Made by a program: the position numbers and the translations under genes. Positions 56,979 to 64,000 of a stretch of DNA of 64,000 nucleotides are shown here, in pieces (positions within the stretch are counted from its first letter, which is position 1; each line of letters opens with the position of its first letter). Under the pieces are notes generated by a model that saw only the letters and a list, made by a program, of their open reading frames with translations, did not search any database and had not been told where the DNA came from. The DNA is from Fimbriimonadaceae bacterium (lineage in GTDB: Bacteria > Armatimonadota > Fimbriimonadia > Fimbriimonadales > Fimbriimonadaceae). The stretch lies in contig JALHNM010000001.1 of assembly GCA_022843485.1 (NCBI GenBank), positions 1 through 64,000 on the forward strand, given 5' to 3'.

Positions 56979-59564
56979 ATGGCCCGGAAGCGGCTTGTGC
57001 TCATCGACGGCTACAGCCTGCTCTTCCGGGCGTACTACGGCACGCGGGCGCTGAGCACGACGGACGGACGGCCGACGAACGCACTGTTCGGGTTCGTGAA
57101 CACGCTCCTCCAGGTGTTCAAAGACCTCAAGCCCGACGCGGTGGTGGTCGCGCTGGACGCCCCGGGCAAGACGTTCCGCCACGGCGACTACCCGGAGTAC
57201 AAGGGCACTCGGCAGGAGACCCCGACCGAGCTGGAGTCTCAGCTCGACTTCAGTCGGCACATGATCTCCGCCCTCAACATCCCGACCTTGGAGCTGGTGG
57301 GGTACGAGGCGGACGACGTCATCGGGACGCTGAGCCACCGCGCGGAGGCCAACGGCTACGACACCGTGATCCTGACGGGCGACAAGGACAACTTCCAGCT
57401 CATCGACGAGCGGGTGACCGTCCTCATGCCGCAGCCGGGGGCGGCGGCGGTGCTCTACGACGTGGCGAAGTTCCGGGAGCGGTACGCCCTCGAGCCCGCG
57501 CAGATGATCGACTACAAGGCCCTTGCCGGCGACTCGAGCGACAACATCCCGGGCGTGCCGAAGGTGGGCGACAAGACGGCGACGCTGCTGCTCCAGCGGT
57601 TCGGCAGCGCCGAGGCGATCGAAGCGCGGATCGAGGAGCTCGAGCCGAAGTACCGGAAGCTCATCGAGCCCAACCTCGAGCTCATGCGGCTCTCGAAGCG
57701 GTTGGCGACCATCGTGCGGGACGCACCGGTCGAGTACGACTTCGCCCCGTACCGGCTCGGGGCGGCCCAACTCGCCGAGGCGATGGCGATGATGGAGTCG
57801 CTCGAGTTCCGGTCGCAGGCCAAGCGGCTGGACGCGGCCCTCGCCCGCTACCTCGACGGCGAGGCGACCGCCCTCGCCGCCACGATGGGCCCGGCCGAGC
57901 TCCCGGCCGAGCTGCTCGACGGCACGGCCGACGCCGACGCGCTGCGGGCCTGGGTGGCGGGGCGACCTTGGGGGCTCGCTTTGGGAGAGGCCCCTGCCCA
58001 GGCTTCGATGTTCGAGGAGGCGACGGCGCACGAGGCCTACGTGGCGGTCGGTAGCCAGGTGCGGCGGACGAGCTACGAGGCGGCGAGGCGGCTGTTCCTG
58101 GACGACCCCTCACTCGCGGCCGGGCACGACGTGAAGGCGCTTTACCGCGGAGTGCCCGGGGCGTACGCGCCGCCGAGGTTCGACTCGATGGTGGCCGGGT
58201 ACGTGCTCCAATCGAACCGAGCGGCGTACGCCCTCGACGACCTTGCCCACGGCTACCTGGGGGCGGGGCTGAAGGGGCCGGCACAGCGCGCGGTGGCGGT
58301 CGGCGAACTCGAGGGGGTGATGCGGGCCAAGCTCGGGGCCGACGGGCAGGCCGCCGTGCTCGACGAGGTCGAGCTCCCGCTCATCCCGATCCTCGCCGAG
58401 ATGGAGACGCTCGGCATTGCCCTCGATCCGGCAACCTTGTTGGATCTGTCGAAGTCGTTGGACGTCAGCATCGACCAGACCCGCCGCCTCGTGTACGAGT
58501 TGGCCGGGTGCGAGTTCAACATCGGTTCGCCGAAGCAGATCGGGGAGGTCCTCTTCGAACGGCTCGGCATCCCCGGCGGCAAGAAGACGAAGACGGGCTG
58601 GGCCACCGGAGCGGAGATCCTGGCCGAAATGGACCACCCGGTCGCCCGCGAGATCATCAACTATCGGGAGTTGACGAAGCTCAAGGGGACGTACACGGAC
58701 GCCTTGCCCAAGCTCATCGCGGGGGACGGGCGCGTCCACACCTCCTTCAACCAGACCGTCGCCGCCACCGGGCGGCTGAGCTCGAACGAGCCGAACCTCC
58801 AGAACATCCCTGTCCGAACCGAGCTCGGCCGTCAGATCCGCCGGGCGTTCGTGGCCGCTCCCGGTTTTCGGTTAGGCTCGTTCGATTACAGCCAGATCGA
58901 GCTGCGCATCCTTGCCCACATGTCGCACGACCCGAACCTGGTGGACGCGTTCCAGCAGCGGATCGACGTCCACACGGTCACGGCTTCGCTCATGTTCAAG
59001 GAACCGGTCGGGAGTGTGACGAAGGACCAGCGGCGGCTGGCCAAGCTCCTGAACTACGCAGTGCTCTACGGGGTGACGGACTTCGGGTTGGCCAACCAAC
59101 TCGGGGAGGGGTTCTCGAGGTCGGAGGCAGCCGAACTGATCAAGCAGTACAACGAGCGCTTCCCGGCGGTGAAGGCGTTCATGGAGGGCGTCAAGGACGA
59201 GGCCCGGACGCAGGGCTTCACCCGCACGATGCTCGGCCGACGCCGCTACTTCGCCGACATCCACGCCGCGAACCGAGGGGTGCGCCAGTACGCCGAGCGC
59301 CAGGCCATGAACGCCCCGCTCCAAGGCACGGCGGCGGACATGATCAAGGTCGCGATGATTCGTGTGAGGCAGTTGCTCGGCGACCACCCGACACGGATGC
59401 TGCTCCAGGTCCACGACGAGCTCGTGTTCGAAGTGGCGGACGGCGAGGACGCTCTCCTCGGTCCGATCCGCACGACGATGGAGGGGGCGCTCCCACTGGA
59501 CGTGCCGGTGGAGGTCGACGGCAAGCTCGGGCCGAACTGGCTCGATATGGCGCCCGTCGACTAG
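56979..59564 (+). CDS. polA: DNA polymerase I
   Basis: The 861-residue protein has the 5'-3' exonuclease domain (LIDGYSLLFRAYYG, VGYEADDVIGTLS, LTGDKDNFQLI, GDSSDNIPGVPKVGDKTA). A middle domain lacks the acidic residues of a proofreading exonuclease. The polymerase domain has motif A in DYSQIELRILAHMS, motif B in RRLAKLLNYAVLYG and motif C in LLQVHDELVFE. It should act in Okazaki-fragment maturation and repair. In motif B, Tyr693-Ala694 replace the usual Phe-Gly. ATG 56979 has a TANNNT element 6 bases upstream. Its stop shares CTAG with the convergent DUF1232 gene. Confidence 0.96.
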   Translation: MARKRLVLIDGYSLLFRAYYGTRALSTTDGRPTNALFGFVNTLLQVFKDLKPDAVVVALDAPGKTFRHGDYPEYKGTRQETPTELESQLDFSRHMISALNIPTLELVGYEADDVIGTLSHRAEANGYDTVILTGDKDNFQLIDERVTVLMPQPGAAAVLYDVAKFRERYALEPAQMIDYKALAGDSSDNIPGVPKVGDKTATLLLQRFGSAEAIEARIEELEPKYRKLIEPNLELMRLSKRLATIVRDAPVEYDFAPYRLGAAQLAEAMAMMESLEFRSQAKRLDAALARYLDGEATALAATMGPAELPAELLDGTADADALRAWVAGRPWGLALGEAPAQASMFEEATAHEAYVAVGSQVRRTSYEAARRLFLDDPSLAAGHDVKALYRGVPGAYAPPRFDSMVAGYVLQSNRAAYALDDLAHGYLGAGLKGPAQRAVAVGELEGVMRAKLGADGQAAVLDEVELPLIPILAEMETLGIALDPATLLDLSKSLDVSIDQTRRLVYELAGCEFNIGSPKQIGEVLFERLGIPGGKKTKTGWATGAEILAEMDHPVAREIINYRELTKLKGTYTDALPKLIAGDGRVHTSFNQTVAATGRLSSNEPNLQNIPVRTELGRQIRRAFVAAPGFRLGSFDYSQIELRILAHMSHDPNLVDAFQQRIDVHTVTASLMFKEPVGSVTKDQRRLAKLLNYAVLYGVTDFGLANQLGEGFSRSEAAELIKQYNERFPAVKAFMEGVKDEARTQGFTRTMLGRRRYFADIHAANRGVRQYAERQAMNAPLQGTAADMIKVAMIRVRQLLGDHPTRMLLQVHDELVFEVADGEDALLGPIRTTMEGALPLDVPVEVDGKLGPNWLDMAPVD

Positions 59565-59827
59565 CGGACGCGAACGGGCACGGGGCTCGGTACGCGCTGC
59601 GGCCTACCTGCGTCCGCGGGCACGACCCGTCCCCGGCGAGGGCCGCGACCTCGGAACCAATGCCAAGCCGCGAGCGCGACGAGCAGCCCGAGCACGACGC
59701 CGTCGTCCATCCAGCCGAGCAACGGGATCAGATCCGGGAGCAGGTCGATGGGCGAGGCCCCGTAGAGCACGGCGACGAGGAGCGAGAAGAGGGCGGGCGC
59801 GGGGTCGCGGGGGACGGCGCGGTTCAC
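59561..59827 (-). CDS. DUF1232 (YkvA-like) small membrane protein
   Basis: This protein of about 88 residues has the family core VLYGASPIDLLPDLIPLLGWMDD inside two hydrophobic helices, split as ..LLVAVLYGASPIDLLPD and DDGVVLGLLVALAAW. It then ends in a basic tail. Function is unknown for the family. The start is uncertain: I chose GTG 59827, but the frame stays open to 59893. It is convergent with polA, sharing CTAG. Confidence 0.78.
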   Translation of the reverse strand: MNRAVPRDPAPALFSLLVAVLYGASPIDLLPDLIPLLGWMDDGVVLGLLVALAAWHWFRGRGPRRGRVVPADAGRPQRVPSPVPVRVR

Positions 59828-59869
59828 GGGACGTACGACGGGGTGGGAGCCCGTCCCGTTCGCCCCCCT

Positions 59870-59935
59870 GGGCCGAAGGCCCATCCGTAGCATCGGCTTC
59901 CAGCCGATGGTGTCCCAGGCTTCCAGCCTGGGACA
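59870..59935. repeat. Cluster of three palindromes with 3-base loops
   Basis: GGGCC-GAA-GGCCC (59870-59882), CATCGGCT-TCC-AGCCGATG (59891-59909) and TGTCCCAGGCT-TCC-AGCCTGGGACA (59911-59935). The last two share the core GGCTTCCAGCC. The cluster lies between the tyrS stop and the DUF1232 start. Confidence 0.85.
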
Positions 59936-59944
59936 GGTCCGCCG

Positions 59945-61147
59945 CTAGCCTCGGGGTGCCACCAACTCGCGGAACTGGTGCTTCCCCACTCGGAGCACCT
60001 TGCCCTCCAGCTCGCTCGCGGGCAGTTTGGCGAACGGGTCGTCGAGACGTTCGCCGTCCAGGCTGACCCCTCCCTGCTTTATCAGGTCTCGCGCCGCCCC
60101 GTTGCTCTTGGCGAGACCGAGCCGGGCGATGAGGCTAGCCACGGGTACGAGCCCGCCCACCGCCAGGTCCCCAGGGACCTCGGCGGGCGGCGCCTCGACC
60201 GGCTGCAGGCGCTGGCTGAACGTCTCCTTGAAGAACCGGTCTGCCTCCGCCGCGGCTTCGGGCGAGTGGTAGAGCGCGACGATCTCTCGCGCGAGCCGCT
60301 TCTTCGCCTCGTACGGGTTCGAGGCGACTGCGGCCCGAGCCTCGTCCATCGGCACGTCGGTGCAGAGCTCGAACCAGTTCTCGAGCAAACCGTCGGGGAT
60401 CGACATCGTCTTCCCGTACATGTCCGTCGGCGTGTCCACGACGCTCACATAGTTGCCGAGCGACTGCGACATCTTTTCCTTGCCGTCTGTGCCGACGAGC
60501 AAGGGGCTCAGGACGATGACCTGGGGGGACTGGCCGTACTGCTCCATCAGCGTCCGGCCCATGAGATTGTTGAACTTCTGGTCGTTGCCGCCGAGCTCGA
60601 CGTCTGCCTGGAGCTCGACCGAGTCGTAGGCTTGGCACAGTGGGTAGAGGAGTTCGTGGAGGGCGATGGGCCGGTGCTCGTCCCACCGCTTCGTGAAGTC
60701 GTCCCGCTCCATGATCCGGGCCACGGTCGTACGGGCCGCGAGCCGGATCACGTCCTCGAACCCCATGGCCCCGAGCCAGTCCCGGTTGTAGCGGATCTCG
60801 GTGCGCTCGGGGTCGAGGACGGTGAAGAACTGCTTGCTCACGGCCTCGACGTTCGCCTGGACCTCCTCGCGGGAGAGCTGCTTGCGGGTCTTGCCCTTCC
60901 CGCTCGGGTCTCCGATCTGGGCGGTGAAGTCGCCGATCACGAGGCAGGCGGTGTGGCCGAGCCGCTGGAAGTCGCGCAGCTTCCGCAGGACGACGGCCCA
61001 GCCTAGGGTCACGTGGGCGGCCGTCGGATCGACGCCGAGCTTGACCCGGAGGGGCCGGCCCAGCTTGAGCTTGGCGACGAGGTCCTCTTCGCTGATGATC
61101 TCGGTCGTGCCCCGACGCAAGAGTTCGAGCTGCTGGGCGACGTCCAT
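59945..61147 (-). CDS. tyrS: Tyrosyl-tRNA synthetase
   Basis: TyrS charges tRNA-Tyr. The 400-residue class I synthetase has the HIGH-like motif HVTLGWAVVL (His45), the Tyr/tRNA pocket segments QAYDSVELQADVELGGNDQ and the KMSKS-like loop KEKMSQS (225-229). A C-terminal S4 RNA-binding domain starts near VASLIARLGLAKSNGAARDLIKQGG. TAGACT lies 9 bases before ATG, so the transcript has almost no leader and cannot carry a T-box. Confidence 0.96.
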   Translation of the reverse strand: MDVAQQLELLRRGTTEIISEEDLVAKLKLGRPLRVKLGVDPTAAHVTLGWAVVLRKLRDFQRLGHTACLVIGDFTAQIGDPSGKGKTRKQLSREEVQANVEAVSKQFFTVLDPERTEIRYNRDWLGAMGFEDVIRLAARTTVARIMERDDFTKRWDEHRPIALHELLYPLCQAYDSVELQADVELGGNDQKFNNLMGRTLMEQYGQSPQVIVLSPLLVGTDGKEKMSQSLGNYVSVVDTPTDMYGKTMSIPDGLLENWFELCTDVPMDEARAAVASNPYEAKKRLAREIVALYHSPEAAAEADRFFKETFSQRLQPVEAPPAEVPGDLAVGGLVPVASLIARLGLAKSNGAARDLIKQGGVSLDGERLDDPFAKLPASELEGKVLRVGKHQFRELVAPRG

Positions 61148-61156
61148 CGGGGGCGG

Positions 61157-61162
61157 AGTCTA
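61157..61162 (-). promoter_or_regulatory. TANNNT -10 element of tyrS
   Basis: TAGACT lies 9 bases upstream of the tyrS ATG (61147). Confidence 0.5.
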
Positions 61163-61248
61163 CCGACTGGCCCCGAACCCGGCGATTCCTCGGGTCCGGG
61201 GTCCCGGCCTGGGCTCGGTGAGGGGCCCAGCGAGCGTAGCAAATAGCA

Positions 61249-61980
61249 ATGAAGCCTTGCGCCTCGCTCGCGGTGCTCGTCCTCGCCGGGTCGACGGTGG
61301 CCGCCCAGGCCCAGTTCGTCCGTCCGAAGCCTGAGTACCACAACCCCGAGCCGGGCCTCTACCAGGAGGACCCGTTCATCGTCGAGTACCGGGCCAAGTT
61401 CTTCGCCGTCTTCCGCGGCGACTTTCCCACCTTCGAGAAGGCCTACGCCGAGATCAAGGCGATGGTCGAGGAGGACCCGAAGGACGCAAGGGCGCTCGTG
61501 TGGCTCGGGAACGGCCACACGGTCAAGGCCGGGCTCCTTTACACGGTGGAACGCAAGGAGGACGAGGCGCTCTCCCTTCTCGAGCGATCGCGGCAGGCGC
61601 TGGACGCGGCCGTCGCCCTTCGTCCGGACGACCCCAACATCTACATGATGCGGGCCGCCACGCTCTACGTACAGGGCCAGTACTTCCCGGCCGACCGGCT
61701 CCCGAGGTCCGTCTGGGAGACCTTGCGGGACGACTGCCTCCGGTTCATCGCGTTCCTCGGCGAGCGGATGCCTCGTGTCTCCACCCACGTGCGCGGGGAG
61801 ACCTACGGCGAGCTTGGGGTGGCGTACTTGAACCTGGGAGAGCCCGAGAAGGCCCGAAAGGCGTTCGCCAAGGTGATCGAGCTCTGCCCAGGGACCGCCT
61901 ACGAGCAACGTGCCCGGAAGGAACTCGAGCGTCTCGGGCCTAGCCCGACGGCGGGACGGGAGCCTCTCGCTTCGCGGTGA
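61249..61980 (+). CDS. Exported TPR-repeat protein
   Basis: This 243-residue protein has a signal peptide (MKPCASLAVLVLAGSTVAAQA). Tetratricopeptide-like helical pairs follow: KMEEDPKDARALVWLGNG-type segments, then SLLERSRQALDAAVALRPDDPNIYMMRAAT and YGELGVAYLNLGEPEKARKAFAKVIELCPG. TPR proteins mediate protein contacts, here probably in the periplasm or at the outer membrane. No partner is obvious: upstream is divergent tyrS, downstream a convergent small membrane protein. Confidence 0.8.
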   Translation: MKPCASLAVLVLAGSTVAAQAQFVRPKPEYHNPEPGLYQEDPFIVEYRAKFFAVFRGDFPTFEKAYAEIKAMVEEDPKDARALVWLGNGHTVKAGLLYTVERKEDEALSLLERSRQALDAAVALRPDDPNIYMMRAATLYVQGQYFPADRLPRSVWETLRDDCLRFIAFLGERMPRVSTHVRGETYGELGVAYLNLGEPEKARKAFAKVIELCPGTAYEQRARKELERLGPSPTAGREPLASR

Positions 61981-62023
61981 AGACCTCGACACCGCTCACG
62001 GCGGCGATCCCCTCGCATGCGAG

Positions 62024-62209
62024 TCACGTGAACGCGGGTTTCGCTGCCCCGGCCCGGTCGAGCTCTCGGTGACGGGCCACCCGGAGCCCGATCAGGCCGG
62101 CGGCGACCACCCCGAGCGCGGGCCACGACCAACTCGCCCCGGGAAGGAGGAGGCCGACCCCGACGAGCCCGAAGAACGCCACCCGAAGCCCGATCACGAG
62201 CCAGCGCAT
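62024..62209 (-). CDS. Small two-helix membrane protein
   Basis: The 61-residue protein has a basic start (MRWLVIGLRV) and two hydrophobic helices separated by PGASWSWP, ending in a basic tail. I support it as a gene because TACAGT lies exactly 6 bases before ATG, the same promoter geometry as other genes here, and because the hydrophobic pattern is protein-like. No family is recognised. Confidence 0.55.
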   Translation of the reverse strand: MRWLVIGLRVAFFGLVGVGLLLPGASWSWPALGVVAAGLIGLRVARHRELDRAGAAKPAFT

Positions 62210-62215
62210 GCCTTC

Positions 62216-62221
62216 ACTGTA
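62216..62221 (-). promoter_or_regulatory. TANNNT -10 element of leaderless small membrane protein gene
   Basis: TACAGT is followed by 6 bases and ATG 62209 on the minus strand. Confidence 0.45.
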
Positions 62222-62323
62222 CCCTTGGGACCCTGAGGTTTCAGCTCAGCGGACGTTGGACCCGGCAAACCTGGACGACCGGCCCGTATCGGCCAGGATA
62301 ACAGTCGGAAGGTCGCACTCGCT

Positions 62324-63817
62324 ATGACAGCGCTCCTTGCGCTCCTCGCGCTCTACCCCCCCGCGGGGCCGCTCCCCCTCGCCGATCAAGACCGGGTCGT
62401 CCAAGGGACGAAACCCCTCGCCGGAGACGAGGTCAAGGTCGGCCAGACCGTGACCCTCGGTGACCCGAAGCGGGACGCGGTCAATGTGACGGTCCGCAGC
62501 GTGGGGTACAGCATCGACGCCTTCCGCCACGGCGCCCGGGTCTACGCCACCCGCGGCGACTCGAAGTGGGTGGTCGTGCGGTACACGCTCCAGAACCCAC
62601 TCCCGAAGGACCTCCAAGTCAACTGGAGCACCCTCGCCTGGACGCTCGTCGACGCCGAGGACACCAACTTCGAGACTCCCAACGAAGCGTTCGTCGAGTC
62701 GTCCGGGGCCCCGTTGACCCAGGATCTGAAGCCCGGTCAGAAGATCGACGTCGTCCGCTACTTCCTAGTCGGGGCGAAATCGCAGATCGCGAAGCTGATC
62801 GTTCGGCCCGCTTCCGGCAAGGTCGCCCGCGTGCCGTTGAGCACCGCGATCACTGCCCTTCCCGAGGCCTTTGCTGAACCGGGCCAGGGGCACGTCGCCC
62901 TCGAAACGGTGCCCGCCGAGTTCGGTCGGGCCTACCCGGCCGGCAGCTACACCGTGACCGTCGACTCGGTCGCCTACTCCGGGCCGAAGTACGGGAGGGA
63001 TCGAACTGCCAACCCGGGCGAATCGGTCTTGACGGTACAGATGAAGGTCGCCACGAACGCCGATCCCGACCGCACCTCGCAGCCGGTGTCGGGCGTCCGG
63101 CTCGAGGTCATCGACGAGGACGGCCAGAGGGTTCGTGACACGGGGACGCCGTGGGGAGGCAGGGACGACCGGCCGTTCTCCGGATCGCTCCCGAGCGACC
63201 GAACCCCGGTGGGGCTCCGGTACCAGATCGTCGTGCCGAACTCGACTCGACCGGGTGCCCTCGCCGTCTGGGACGACCTCGTCTCCCCGCCGAGGCGGTA
63301 CCTGTTCTCGCTCGCCGGCGTGACCCCTCCGGGCTCGACGACCCCCGACACCGAGTTCCTGTCGATGACGGTGAGCCCCCAGCCGACAGCGATGCGGCCG
63401 GGACAGAGCCAAGTCTTCAAGGCGACCCTCACCCCGCTCGGGGGATACGCGGGCACGGTCGAAGTCTCGGCGGTGCGGATCTTCGTGGGTCGGATCCTCG
63501 GGGAAGAGAGGCAGCCGGTCGAGTTGGACGAGGTCCTCGTCACGCAGATCGGAGGGCTCTTCGGCCGGAAGTTCGGGTCTCGTCCCACGCTGCTCGCGGG
63601 CCGTCACCGTGTGGCCATCACGGACCCGGCCACGGGCTCCGCGACCGAGGGAACCGTCCGTTTGAACTTGACCGGGCCGGTCGAACTCACTTTCGTGGTC
63701 GACCTGACTCAGCTGTCCGGCGGACAGCTCTTGGGGGCTTCACAGAGCTTCGGCCTCATGGCGATCGACCCTTCGACCGGCCAGCGGCGGGTCGCCCTGG
63801 TCCGCTTGGTCCCCTGA
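62324..63817 (+). CDS. Large exported protein with Ig-like domains, unknown function
   Basis: The 497-residue protein starts with a short hydrophobic stretch (TALLALLALYPPAG), possibly a signal peptide. Residues 40-185 look like a telokin/DUF4352-like sandwich (VNVTVRSVGYSIDAF, WVVVRYTLQNPLPKDLQVNW). A second similar module spans about 200-345 (YTVTVDSVAYSGPKYG, VLTVQMKVATNADPD), so the two are likely repeats. A third beta-rich domain follows (FLSMTVSPQPTAMRPGQSQVFKA). No catalytic motif is seen. A role in the cell envelope is inferred only from export and fold. Confidence 0.65.
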   Translation: MTALLALLALYPPAGPLPLADQDRVVQGTKPLAGDEVKVGQTVTLGDPKRDAVNVTVRSVGYSIDAFRHGARVYATRGDSKWVVVRYTLQNPLPKDLQVNWSTLAWTLVDAEDTNFETPNEAFVESSGAPLTQDLKPGQKIDVVRYFLVGAKSQIAKLIVRPASGKVARVPLSTAITALPEAFAEPGQGHVALETVPAEFGRAYPAGSYTVTVDSVAYSGPKYGRDRTANPGESVLTVQMKVATNADPDRTSQPVSGVRLEVIDEDGQRVRDTGTPWGGRDDRPFSGSLPSDRTPVGLRYQIVVPNSTRPGALAVWDDLVSPPRRYLFSLAGVTPPGSTTPDTEFLSMTVSPQPTAMRPGQSQVFKATLTPLGGYAGTVEVSAVRIFVGRILGEERQPVELDEVLVTQIGGLFGRKFGSRPTLLAGRHRVAITDPATGSATEGTVRLNLTGPVELTFVVDLTQLSGGQLLGASQSFGLMAIDPSTGQRRVALVRLVP

Positions 63818-63864
63818 ACCCCGGCGGGATGATCCGGCGGCGGGGGGTCGGCCCTCGCCGCCGC

Positions 63865-64000
63865 CTAGGGCGAACTGAGGGCGAACTCGCGTACGGCGAG
63901 CGGGACGGCCGGGTCGAAGCCGACGACGTCGAGCATGCCCGGGTCGCCGGGGTCGGCGATCTGGAACGGTTCGCCCGCGAGCCCGACGACGACCAGGCGC
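63865..64000 (-). CDS. C-terminal end of a gene entering from the right edge
   Basis: Only the last 44 codons are visible, ending in TAG at 63865-63867. The residues begin RLVVVGLAGEPFQIADPGD and end in VREFALSSP. The sequence reads as coding and has no internal stop, but the fragment is too short to name a family. It converges on the exported Ig-like protein gene. Confidence 0.55.
   Translation of the reverse strand, partial: RLVVVGLAGEPFQIADPGDPGMLDVVGFDPAVPLAVREFALSSP

Noticed and set aside
61148-61248. T-box leader for tyrS
   Set aside because: The gap to the divergent gene is about 100 bases, the TAGACT element lies 9 bases before ATG, and no T-box bulge or antiterminator is visible.

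Overview
The window is a 64 kb piece of a high-G+C bacterial chromosome with dense, tightly packed genes. Many genes overlap by 4 bases (ATGA/GTGA), GTG and TTG starts are common, and several convergent pairs share a CTAG stop overlap. The cell plan looks diderm: there is a beta-barrel porin, a lipid II flippase, an endolytic transglycosylase and two PEP-CTERM proteins. A DUF1559-type prepilin whose N-terminus contains LFPVFAQA is a style I associate with Armatimonadota (Fimbriimonadia). That phylum assignment is inference; no rRNA is present to settle it.

Layout. 1-6.7 kb: exported PQQ-type beta-propeller protein, tRNA-Ile, ZIP metal transporter, murJ, GH127 glycosidase, tRNA-Ala. 6.7-12.9 kb: a co-directional housekeeping operon (IMPase/HisN-like, ruvX, mltG, a YqeG-GtrA fusion, aroE, Sua5/TsaC, deoB). 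12.9-19.9 kb, minus strand: L33-L32, tRNA-Leu, a GGDEF cyclase, nuoN coupled to a TIM-barrel isomerase, and a GH15 glucoamylase with two small exported proteins. 20-23.2 kb: convergent Tat-exported DUF1501 and PhoX proteins sharing one terminator. 23.3-31.2 kb: arginase-family hydrolase plus hutI, a cytochrome/monooxygenase-like protein divergent from a redoxin, a VanX-like dipeptidase coupled to a two-gene osmoprotectant ABC transporter, and an exported propeller-like protein. 31.4-36.2 kb: G5-3D cell-wall protein, rsmA, queG, nrnA-like, truB, DUF2752. 36.2-45.4 kb: a complete kdpFABC-porin-kdpDE potassium operon with a candidate KdpE operator upstream. 45.4-48.9 kb: hypothetical protein, PfkB kinase, exported MsrA, prepilin. 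48.9-53.3 kb: an accessory island with a PEP-CTERM protein and a phage-tailspike-like beta-helix protein, with sequence duplications at and inside its edges. 53.3-64 kb: sdhA, a second PEP-CTERM protein, a CPBP protease-like membrane protein, polA, DUF1232, tyrS, TPR protein, small membrane protein, large exported protein, and a truncated gene at the right edge.

The most interesting signals are regulatory. At least a dozen genes carry a TANNNT hexamer 6-10 bases before the start codon, the signature of leaderless transcription. The kdp operon is preceded by two pairs of 7-bp direct repeats at 11-bp period, the geometry bound by OmpR/PhoB-type regulators such as KdpE. Other points of note are a DNA polymerase I with Tyr-Ala where the O-helix normally has Phe-Gly, a YqeG-GtrA fusion protein, clusters of small palindromes with 3-base loops, and the tailspike-like island. 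I did not find a defence system, CRISPR array, transposase or integrase.
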